From Alphaproteobacteria bacterium (GTDB taxonomy: Bacteria > Pseudomonadota > Alphaproteobacteria > MED-G09), in the NCBI GenBank assembly GCA_018658685.1, contig JABHUT010000117.1, positions 1-5,258 of the forward strand: a DNA stretch of 5,258 nucleotides. The letters run 5' to 3'. A program made the translations under genes and the position numbers. Positions 1 to 5,258 of the stretch are shown in pieces (the first letter of the stretch is position 1; every line of letters begins with the position of its first letter). The notes below the pieces were generated by a model that saw only the letters and a program-made list of their open reading frames with translations, was not told where the DNA came from and did no database searches.

Positions 1-108
1 GCTCTCTTTTGTTTTTATTGAAAGATTGATATCTTTAAAAATATGCAAAGTTTTATTATTCAATTGATAGTTTCTTGTAATTTTTTTTAGCTCTAAAATG
101 TTACTCAT
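1..108 (-). CDS. lolD: Lipoprotein-releasing ABC transporter ATP-binding protein LolD, N-terminal fragment
   Basis: Only the first 36 codons are present; the gene runs off the left edge before the Walker A motif. The ATG at 108-106 opens a frame beginning MSNILELKKITRNYQL and continuing to a segment ending NLSIKTKES. This is the usual LolD start: first beta strand, the aromatic A-loop region (RNYQ), and the 'LKDINLSI' strand before the P-loop. LolD is the cytoplasmic ATPase that powers release of lipidated proteins from the inner membrane to the LolA carrier. Its start codon overlaps the end of the permease gene by 8 bases (ATGAGTAA), so the two are probably translationally coupled. A GAGG at 121-118, nine bases upstream and inside the permease gene, could be the ribosome binding site. 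The identity rests on the N-terminal pattern plus the adjoining LolC-type permease. Another MacB-like ATPase cannot be excluded from 36 residues, but is less likely. Confidence 0.85.
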   Translation of the reverse strand, partial: MSNILELKKITRNYQLNNKTLHIFKDINLSIKTKES

Positions 109-1351
109 TTCTCAGAGCCTCAACAGGATCTCGGGCAATTGCCCTGTATGATGGATATATTGTTGATAAAAAAGACATTGCCATAGATATAGTTCCGACC
201 ATTAACACATCAGAAAATTTTAATTCTGAAGGTAGTTCAGATAAAAAATAAAATTCTGGATTAAAAAAAGTTACCTGAAAGATATAAGAAAAAATAAGCC
301 TTATTTCTTCAATGTATGGACTAATTAAAACACCAATAAGAACTCCCCAAAAAGTTGCAAAAAAACCTATTTTAAGACCTGATATAATAAAAATTCTTGA
401 TGCACTGAATTTGCTCATTCCCATAGCCCTTAATATAGATACTTCCCTTCCTTTGTCCTTAATAAGCATTACCAAACCAGATGCAATATTAATGCCGGCA
501 ATTATTAAAATAAGAGATAAAACAAGTAGCATAACATTTTTTTCTACCATCATTGCCTCTGCTAAACTTGAATTTGTTTCTCTCCAATCTCTTGAATAAA
601 CATCATAATCAACTAGCTTTAAATCAATTTTATCTTTTACTAAAAGAGATGTCTCTGCATCAGTCAGCATAACCTCTATAACACCGTAAACCTTTTCTAA
701 GTTTAAAATCTGTCTAGCGTCTTCTATATTTAAAAATACAACACTACCGTCATAATCAGTCATTCCAATTTCGAAGATTCCTTTAACATCAAATGATAAA
801 GATCTTGGTATTGTTCCAAACGGAGAGTTAATACCCCTTGGAGATAAAAGAGTTATATTATCACCTCTATATAGACCTAATGAAGAGGCTAACCTTGATC
901 CAATGACAGCTTCGCCCTGTTTGATATTTTTAACATCACCATATAAAACATTTGATGTTATTATTTTTAATGAATTTAAAGTTTTAGGAGATACACCTCT
1001 TAAGAGAGCTCCAGATGACTGATCTTCACCCATAACCAAAACCTGTGCCTCAAGTATCGGAATGACACTTTCCACCTCAGGAATTTCTTTTAGTTTATCA
1101 TAAATTTCATCTGAATTCTTAATACCCTGGTCTGAAGTTGAATAAATTAATGTATGCCCATTTAAGCCAATAATTTTATCAAATAGCTCAGACCTAAGCC
1201 CATTCATAACAGACATAACTATTATTAAAATCGTAACTCCTGAAGAGATACCAAAAAAGGAAAGTAATGTTATAATTGAAAAAAACCGTTCTTTTCCCTT
1301 GGGTTTTAAATAACGTTTTGAAATCCACCACTCTAGAAAAAAACTCTTCAA
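101..1351 (-). CDS. lolC: Lipoprotein-releasing ABC transporter permease, LolC/LolE family
   Basis: Inner-membrane permease that, with LolD, extracts outer-membrane lipoproteins and passes them to periplasmic LolA. The 416-residue length is normal for the family. The layout is typical: a short cytoplasmic N-terminus (WWISKRYLKPKGKE, residues 8-21), transmembrane helix 1 at about 24-47 ending in the family signature IIVMSVMNGL, and a large periplasmic MacB-like domain at about 50-270. Three further helices follow at about 272-298, 318-345 and 381-401 (FtsX domain). The cytoplasmic KDKGREVSILRAMG (298-311) matches the coupling helix that contacts LolD, and the C-terminus TIYPSYRAIARDPVEALRNE is the usual family ending. 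The start is TTG at 1351-1349: the next in-frame Met lies within helix 1, and a good Shine-Dalgarno sits six bases upstream inside proS. The gene begins 2 bp after the proS stop and overlaps lolD by 8 bp. Alphaproteobacteria commonly have one permease gene, presumably acting as a homodimer, instead of the separate LolC and LolE of E. coli. The symbol lolC is conventional; LolE or a LolF-like hybrid is equally possible. Confidence 0.93.
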   Translation of the reverse strand: MKSFFLEWWISKRYLKPKGKERFFSIITLLSFFGISSGVTILIIVMSVMNGLRSELFDKIIGLNGHTLIYSTSDQGIKNSDEIYDKLKEIPEVESVIPILEAQVLVMGEDQSSGALLRGVSPKTLNSLKIITSNVLYGDVKNIKQGEAVIGSRLASSLGLYRGDNITLLSPRGINSPFGTIPRSLSFDVKGIFEIGMTDYDGSVVFLNIEDARQILNLEKVYGVIEVMLTDAETSLLVKDKIDLKLVDYDVYSRDWRETNSSLAEAMMVEKNVMLLVLSLILIIAGINIASGLVMLIKDKGREVSILRAMGMSKFSASRIFIISGLKIGFFATFWGVLIGVLISPYIEEIRLIFSYIFQVTFFNPEFYFLSELPSELKFSDVLMVGTISMAMSFLSTIYPSYRAIARDPVEALRNE

Positions 1352-1353
1352 AA

Positions 1354-2688
1354 CTATTCCTCAAATATTATACTTTTAATTTTATCAATGGCTCTTTCAA
1401 ATGAGATAATTTCTTTTTTATTAGTTTTTCTAATCTTTAATTCAACATTGCCATTTTTTAACTCTCTTGGGCCAATTATTAATTGAAAAGGTACACCTAT
1501 TAAATCTCCATCAGAAAACTTCTTACCTGCACTTTCATCTCTGTCATCAAAGATGGTTTCAATACCTAATTTTTCTAATAAATTATGAATCTCTATACAT
1601 TTGCTATAACAATCATCATCGTTATTTTTTAAATTAATAATATTAACTTTGAAGGGTGCAACTGATATTGGCCAAATAATACCATCATCATCATTAAAAC
1701 ACTCTATAATAGTAGCCACTAACCTTGAAACACCGATGCCATAAGAGCCCATATAAACATCAGAAATTTTTCCATCAGCATTAACAATGGATGCATTCAT
1801 TGGCTTGGAATATTTATCCCCAAATGAAAAAATATGCCCAATCTCAATTCCCCTTCCGGATATTTGATCCTTTTTTTTAACAGTTTTGTTAAAATTATTT
1901 ACATCATGCTTTTCGTCTGTTGCTGAATAAAAACTTAAATAATTCTCAACAGCTTCTGAAATTTCTTTATCAGTTGTAAGATTTTTCTTATTAATATCTA
2001 GATCTAATATACTTTTATCACAAAAAATTTCTGACTCACCGGTTGGTGCAATTACAGAAAACTCATGGCTTAAGTTTCCACCTATAGGTCCGCTTTCTGC
2101 TGAAACGGGAATTGCTTTTAATTCCATTCTTTGAAAAGTTTTAAGATAAGCTACAAACATTTTATAATATGATATTTTTGCAGTGTCTTCGTTTAGATCA
2201 AAAGAATATGAATCCTTCATCAGAAACTCTCTTCCCCGCATTACACCAAATCTAGGCCGAATCTCATCTCTAAACTTCCATTGAATATGATAGAGGTTTA
2301 AAGGTAAATTTTTATATGACTTAACATATTTTCTAAAAATTTCAGTAACCTGCTCTTCATTGGTAGGTCCGTAAATTAATATTCTGTCATGCCTATCAAC
2401 GACTCTAAGCATTTCCTCGCCATAACCATCATATCTTCCAGACTCACTCCATAGATCAGATGATTGAAGGGTGGGCATTAAAATTTCAATTGCCCCAGCT
2501 CTCTCCTGTTCTTGCCGAATAATATTTTCTATATTCTTAAGAACCTTAATACCTAATGGAAGCCATGAGTAAATCCCTGCACTCTCTTGCTTAATCATTC
2601 CAGATCTAACCATTAATTTATGAGAAGGGATTTTAGCGTCTGCAGGGTTCTCTTTCTGAGTAGGTATGAAGTAGTTAGACCAAAGCAT
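1354..2688 (-). CDS. proS: Prolyl-tRNA synthetase, short alphaproteobacterial type lacking the full INS editing domain
   Basis: Class II aminoacyl-tRNA synthetase that activates proline with ATP and charges tRNA-Pro in the cytoplasm. The N-terminus (SNYFIPTQKENPADAKIPSH, 4-23) and GIYSWLPLG (38-46) are characteristic of bacterial ProRS. Motif 1 is near AGAIEILMPTL (64-74), the TNEEQ proline-binding loop is at 109-113, motif 2 is FRDEIRPRFGVMRGREF (139-155), and motif 3 is GSYGIGVSRL (314-323). The anticodon-binding domain is at about 345-440 and includes IFDDRDESAGKKF (379-391). At 444 residues it is well short of the roughly 570-residue E. coli type: only about 55 poorly conserved, lysine- and asparagine-rich residues (about 224-280) stand where the INS editing domain would be. 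This is the normal alphaproteobacterial form, which is known to rely on a separate ProXp-ala-type deacylase against Ala-tRNA-Pro. The ATG at 2688-2686 matches the family N-terminus and has only a weak GGA Shine-Dalgarno at 2699-2697. It follows mce after 104 bp and is 2 bp from lolC. Confidence 0.97.
   Translation of the reverse strand: MLWSNYFIPTQKENPADAKIPSHKLMVRSGMIKQESAGIYSWLPLGIKVLKNIENIIRQEQERAGAIEILMPTLQSSDLWSESGRYDGYGEEMLRVVDRHDRILIYGPTNEEQVTEIFRKYVKSYKNLPLNLYHIQWKFRDEIRPRFGVMRGREFLMKDSYSFDLNEDTAKISYYKMFVAYLKTFQRMELKAIPVSAESGPIGGNLSHEFSVIAPTGESEIFCDKSILDLDINKKNLTTDKEISEAVENYLSFYSATDEKHDVNNFNKTVKKKDQISGRGIEIGHIFSFGDKYSKPMNASIVNADGKISDVYMGSYGIGVSRLVATIIECFNDDDGIIWPISVAPFKVNIINLKNNDDDCYSKCIEIHNLLEKLGIETIFDDRDESAGKKFSDGDLIGVPFQLIIGPRELKNGNVELKIRKTNKKEIISFERAIDKIKSIIFEE
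1358..1362 (-). promoter_or_regulatory. Ribosome binding site for the TTG start of lolC
   Basis: On the minus strand GAGGA lies six bases upstream of TTG (1351-1349), within the last codons of proS (…GAG GAA TAG). Correct spacing, the absence of an alternative ATG/GTG near the expected N-terminus, and a protein start that fits the family together select this TTG. The position implies translational coupling to proS. Confidence 0.7.
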
Positions 2689-2726
2689 TAATCAATTCCA
2701 AAATATTTTTTTAATTTACAATTTTC

Positions 2727-2755
2727 ACCATAAACTCTTTAACACCCACAAACAA
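2727..2755 (-). promoter_or_regulatory. Weak candidate sigma70-type promoter upstream of proS
   Basis: In the only sizeable spacer, the minus strand reads TTGTTT (2755-2750), 17 bases, then TATGGT (2732-2727). This resembles a -35/-10 pair at optimal spacing, with 3/6 and 4/6 matches to consensus, about 40 bases upstream of the proS ATG. Such matches arise easily by chance in AT-rich DNA. The main support is location: this is the one place in the gene run where the spacing would allow a separate promoter. Confidence 0.2.
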
Positions 2756-2782
2756 CTATAACTAATAGGACAAGATTAGGAA

Positions 2783-2816
2783 GAGCTTACTGTTATCTAG
2801 TTGGCTCCATAAGCTC
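2783..2816 (-). repeat. Short inverted repeat spanning the mce stop codon
   Basis: On the minus strand GAGCTTA (2816-2810) is followed by its exact complement TAAGCTC (2789-2783), giving a 7-bp perfect stem, extendable by one G·U pair, with a loop of about 18-20 bases containing the mce stop codon. No T-tract follows, so it is not a canonical intrinsic terminator. It may be a weak 3'-end stabilising hairpin or chance. Confidence 0.3.
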
Positions 2817-3200
2817 AATTAAGACTCCGCTTGAGTCTTTTGGGTGAACAAAAATAACTAATGTACCATGAGCCCCTATTCTTGGTTCATTTAAAACTTT
2901 TGCTCCCTTTTCTTCCATTTCTTTTTTTGCTAAATGAACATCATTAACCTCAAAACAAACATGATGTTGGCCGCCTTTAGGGTTTTTGATTAAAAAATTA
3001 TCAATTGGAGAGTTTTCGCCCAATGGTTCAATTAATTCAATTTGACTATTTGGAAGATTAACAAAACAGAAGCGCACGCCTTGAGCCGGCAACTCGCCGG
3101 GATCAGTTATATCAACAACACCATATAAATTTTTATACACTTCAGCTGCAGCATCAATAGAAGGCACTGCTATACCGACATGATTTAAAGGTCCTAACAT
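2793..3200 (-). CDS. mce: Methylmalonyl-CoA epimerase (VOC superfamily)
   Basis: Interconverts (2S)- and (2R)-methylmalonyl-CoA in the cytoplasm, linking propionyl-CoA carboxylase to B12-dependent methylmalonyl-CoA mutase, so that propionyl-CoA from branched-chain amino acids or odd-chain fats reaches succinyl-CoA. The 135-residue length is that of the family. Two beta-alpha-beta-beta-beta glyoxalase-fold modules are visible, starting at LNHVGIAV (5-12) and GGQHHVCFEV (76-85). Expected metal-site residues are present: His7, an acidic Glu55 in QIELIEPLG, His79 or His80, and Glu129 in GVLIELMEP. The GENSPI motif (61-66) and IGAHGTLVIFVHPKDSSG (108-125) closely match bacterial and animal epimerases, which separates it from generic glyoxalase-type proteins. 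The ATG at 3200-3198 has a strong Shine-Dalgarno and leaves the N-terminus at the family position. It lies 26 bp downstream of rnj, probably in the same transcript. Its placement between rnj and proS is a conserved alphaproteobacterial arrangement, not a metabolic operon. Confidence 0.95.
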   Translation of the reverse strand: MLGPLNHVGIAVPSIDAAAEVYKNLYGVVDITDPGELPAQGVRFCFVNLPNSQIELIEPLGENSPIDNFLIKNPKGGQHHVCFEVNDVHLAKKEMEEKGAKVLNEPRIGAHGTLVIFVHPKDSSGVLIELMEPTR

Positions 3201-3205
3201 ATTTA

Positions 3206-3211
3206 CTCCTC
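3206..3211 (-). promoter_or_regulatory. Strong Shine-Dalgarno of mce
   Basis: GAGGAG on the minus strand lies five bases before the ATG at 3200-3198, in the 26-bp rnj-mce spacer. It is the best ribosome binding site in the window and fixes the mce start. The rest of the spacer is almost pure A/T with no hairpin, so rnj and mce are likely co-transcribed. Confidence 0.7.
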
Positions 3212-3226
3212 AATAATAAAATAAAT

Positions 3227-4861
3227 TTAATTAAAAATAATCTCTACTTTCGGCTTTTTGCCCCATATACTTTTAATTTGCCTAACTATAGAATTTCTAA
3301 TCTTACTTTCTAGATTTCCCCCTTTATTTTTAGAACCTAGAACATTGTTTAAAGCTTGCATAACCCAATCATCAAATCTAATTCCATCCTTATCAAACTC
3401 AGGTATACCAAATGTTTTTATTACTGGTTTACCTTTTATTTTATTATTAACAAGAACCAAACTTACTATGATTAGACCAGTCTGAGATAACTTAGATCTT
3501 TCATTAGATGGTGATTCATAATCATAAACTATAATTTTTCCATCCTTATAAAGTCTTCCATTTTCAACCTCAGTTTCAATAACTATATCGTTTTTAGAAA
3601 CCTTAACCATAGTACCATTTTCAATAACTAATGATTTTTTTATACCATTAGCCTCAGCAAGACTGGCATTAGCAGTCAAATGGCGAAACTCTCCATGTAC
3701 TGGAATTATTGAAGTTGGTTTAATTAAACTAAACATTTCTAATAATTCATCCTGACAAGGATGCCCAGAAACATGAATAAATTCATCCTTACCGGTAATA
3801 ATGTTAACTCCTTTTTTAGCAAATAAATTTTGAAGATTTAAAATTCCAGATTCATTTCCTGGAATGATTTTTGATGAAAAAATAACTGTATCGCCTTTCT
3901 CTGCAACTATGTGTTGATGTTGATCGCGGGCAATTTTTGATAAAGCTGCCCTGTACTCTCCTTGGCTTCCAGTACAAAGAATAAGAGTTTTTTCTGCTGG
4001 AAGATATCCAGCATCTTCTTCATCTACAAATTCTGGTAGACCCTTTAAAATTCCGACTGATTTTGCTGCATTTACGATTCTATGCATCCCACGGCCTGAT
4101 AAAACAACATGTCTGTCATGTTTTGCAGCACTTTCAGCAATTGAGTAAAGTCTCGCAACATTTGAGGCAAATGTACTTATAAATATTCTACCATCAATTT
4201 CTCCGATAATTTTATCAAGAGATTCTTTAACTTCTAGCTCTGAACCTGATCTGCCTGGTACTATTGCATTTGTTGAATCGCAAACCATAGTATCAATTTT
4301 TAAATCATTAAAATTTAAAAGATCTTTGCTATTAAATCCATCACCAACTAAAGGATCATTATCGATTTTCCAGTCACCTGTATGAAAAATATTAGCTGAA
4401 GGAGTTTTAATTAAAAGGGCATTCATTTCAGGAATTGAATGTGTTAATCCAATAGCCATTATCTCAAAAGAAGAGATTTTGATTATATCTCCTTCACTAA
4501 GAATTTTTAATTTATTTTCATAATCGATATTATGTTCATTAAATTTTTCAATTAATAAAGTAGCAGTAAACTGAGTTGTATATATAGGGCAGTCAAAATA
4601 AGGCCAAATAAAAGGCATTGCTCCTATATGATCTTCATGGGCATGAGTAAGAATAACCCCCTTTAGATTTTCTTTTTGTGAAGCAATAAAAGTTGGATCT
4701 GGCATTTGTAGATCAATGCCAGGAAGCCCTGATTGAGAAAAAGTAACTCCGCAGTCAACCATTATCCAATCAGCGTTATCACTCTCCCCATATCCATAGA
4801 GATTTAAATTCATTCCTATTTCACCAGTACCGCCTAACGGAAGAAAATATGTATCTTTCAT
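3227..4861 (-). CDS. rnj: Ribonuclease J (metallo-beta-lactamase / beta-CASP RNase)
   Basis: Zinc-dependent RNase with 5'-3' exonuclease and endonuclease activity in rRNA maturation and mRNA turnover. The 544 residues fit RNase J. The N-terminus FLPLGGTGEIGMNLNLYGYG (6-25) is diagnostic. The metallo-beta-lactamase motifs are all present: HAHEDH (73-78), His141 in GLTHSIPE, and Asp163 in FHTGDWKID. The beta-CASP insert begins near CDSTNA (194-199), with the FISTFASN segment at 227-234, LSGRGMHR at 254-261 and TGSQGE at 297-302. The phosphate-binding/beta-CASP signature HVSGHP is at 363-368, and the last zinc ligand His389 is in PVHGEFRH. A C-terminal domain runs from about 450 to 544. No catalytic residue appears missing, so the enzyme should be active. 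The ATG at 4861-4859 directly follows the birA TAA with no intervening base. The Shine-Dalgarno AAGGA lies in the birA end, implying translational coupling. Many Alphaproteobacteria carry coaX between birA and rnj; here it is absent. Confidence 0.97.
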   Translation of the reverse strand: MKDTYFLPLGGTGEIGMNLNLYGYGESDNADWIMVDCGVTFSQSGLPGIDLQMPDPTFIASQKENLKGVILTHAHEDHIGAMPFIWPYFDCPIYTTQFTATLLIEKFNEHNIDYENKLKILSEGDIIKISSFEIMAIGLTHSIPEMNALLIKTPSANIFHTGDWKIDNDPLVGDGFNSKDLLNFNDLKIDTMVCDSTNAIVPGRSGSELEVKESLDKIIGEIDGRIFISTFASNVARLYSIAESAAKHDRHVVLSGRGMHRIVNAAKSVGILKGLPEFVDEEDAGYLPAEKTLILCTGSQGEYRAALSKIARDQHQHIVAEKGDTVIFSSKIIPGNESGILNLQNLFAKKGVNIITGKDEFIHVSGHPCQDELLEMFSLIKPTSIIPVHGEFRHLTANASLAEANGIKKSLVIENGTMVKVSKNDIVIETEVENGRLYKDGKIIVYDYESPSNERSKLSQTGLIIVSLVLVNNKIKGKPVIKTFGIPEFDKDGIRFDDWVMQALNNVLGSKNKGGNLESKIRNSIVRQIKSIWGKKPKVEIIFN

Positions 4862-5258
4862 TTATAATCCTTCAAAAATTTCAGCTGCATAAAATATATC
4901 TTCCTGACCATTATTGCTAAGCAATATTAGGCCTCCCTCTTCATCAATTGTAGAAAAAATACCCTCTTTTTTATCGCCATTTGGTAAACTTACGGTAATC
5001 TTGCTATTTAAGAGATATGCCTTGGATTTCCAATTATTAAGAATATCTTGATAATTATTCCCATTATCCCAAAGCGAAAGAAATTTTAAGATATTTTTAT
5101 TCATAGACATAAGGAAATCGTCTCTTTCTATTTTTTTATTAAATTCTTGTAAAAGATTACCTGAAGGAAAAGTAGAGTGTTTGGGTGAACTTTTAAGATT
5201 CACACCTATACCAATTGCTATTGTATGAAGTAAATTACTATCAGAGGCGAGATTTTCA
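4862..5258 (-). CDS. birA: Biotin-[acetyl-CoA-carboxylase] ligase BirA, C-terminal fragment
   Basis: The gene enters from the right edge; 131 C-terminal codons are present (first full codon at 5257-5255). BirA makes biotinyl-5'-AMP and attaches biotin to the carrier lysine of biotin-dependent carboxylases such as acetyl-CoA and propionyl-CoA carboxylase. The fragment contains the conserved catalytic-core strand IAIGIGVNLKSSP (about residues 13-25 of the fragment), the helical segment with SLWDNG and the NNWKSKAYLL stretch that closes the core, and then the small SH3-like C-terminal domain (about 85-131) ending YAAEIFEGL. The GTG at 5203-5201 is not a real start: it encodes the Val of the IGIGVN motif and the frame stays open upstream to the edge. 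The N-terminal part, including the GRGRxG biotin/ATP loop, is outside the window, so whether a DNA-binding repressor domain exists cannot be judged. The stop abuts the rnj start. Confidence 0.9.
   Translation of the reverse strand, partial: ENLASDSNLLHTIAIGIGVNLKSSPKHSTFPSGNLLQEFNKKIERDDFLMSMNKNILKFLSLWDNGNNYQDILNNWKSKAYLLNSKITVSLPNGDKKEGIFSTIDEEGGLILLSNNGQEDIFYAAEIFEGL
4868..4872 (-). promoter_or_regulatory. Ribosome binding site of rnj embedded in birA
   Basis: AAGGA on the minus strand lies six bases upstream of the rnj ATG and overlaps the antepenultimate and penultimate sense codons of birA (GAA GGA TTA TAA). This supports the ATG at 4861-4859 as the start and suggests that ribosomes finishing birA can reinitiate on rnj. 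Confidence 0.65.

Noticed and set aside
312..599. Plus-strand open frame of 95 codons
   Set aside because: It lies wholly inside lolC on the opposite strand, has a low-complexity Ile/Leu/Pro/Ser composition typical of an antisense shadow, and has no recognisable domain.
2701..2715. A/T tract (AAAAAAATATTTT on the minus strand) as an intrinsic terminator
   Set aside because: It has no GC-containing stem before it and lies just upstream of the proS ribosome binding region, where termination would make little sense.
2714..2732. Tiny ATG frame (six codons) in the mce-proS spacer as a leader peptide
   Set aside because: It has no Shine-Dalgarno of note, no regulatory codon run such as consecutive Pro codons, and no attenuator-like hairpins; such a short frame is expected by chance.
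3258..3485. Plus-strand open frame of 75 codons
   Set aside because: It is antisense to the conserved C-terminal coding region of rnj, resembles no family I know, and its composition is that expected of a shadow frame.
5201..5203. GTG as a possible start of a short 113-residue protein
   Set aside because: The Val is part of the conserved BirA motif IGIGVNL and the frame stays open upstream to the window edge, so the gene is a truncated birA, not a small separate protein.
1..5258. A novel multi-gene system or mobile island
   Set aside because: All six genes are recognisable housekeeping genes in a familiar alphaproteobacterial order, with uniform AT-rich composition, one strand, and no integrase, transposase, tRNA or long repeats.

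Overview
This window is a compact, AT-rich run of housekeeping genes, all transcribed from the minus strand. I recognise six genes, four complete and two cut by the window edges. In transcription order (right to left) they are: the end of birA (biotin-protein ligase), rnj (ribonuclease J), mce (methylmalonyl-CoA epimerase), proS (prolyl-tRNA synthetase), a LolC/LolE-family lipoprotein-releasing permease, and the first 36 codons of lolD (the ATPase of the same transporter).

The order birA - rnj - mce - proS - lolC - lolD is a familiar alphaproteobacterial arrangement, normally flanked by nuo genes upstream and dnaE downstream. The prolyl-tRNA synthetase is the short form without a full editing insertion, which is typical of Alphaproteobacteria. 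Low GC, very short spacers, overlapping or abutting genes, and the absence of genes often found in this neighbourhood (coaX between birA and rnj, a DUF1467 gene between mce and proS) suggest a streamlined genome. A marine SAR11-like or HIMB59-like alphaproteobacterium fits best. The lineage is an inference from gene order and composition; no marker gene in the window fixes it.

Layout: birA (partial) ends at 4862 and rnj starts on the next base. A 26-bp gap separates rnj from mce. The largest spacer, 104 bp at 2689-2792, lies between mce and proS; it has no convincing gene and only a weak promoter-like pair. proS and lolC are 2 bp apart, with the lolC Shine-Dalgarno inside the end of proS and a TTG start. 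lolC and lolD overlap by 8 bp. There is no gene-free stretch longer than about 104 bp.

The genes do not form one pathway. They cover cofactor attachment (BirA), RNA processing and decay (RNase J), propionyl-CoA/methylmalonyl-CoA metabolism (Mce; biotin-dependent propionyl-CoA carboxylase would be a BirA client), translation (ProRS), and outer-membrane lipoprotein export (Lol). I found no mobile element, CRISPR array, RNA gene, defence system or undescribed system. The observations below are modest.
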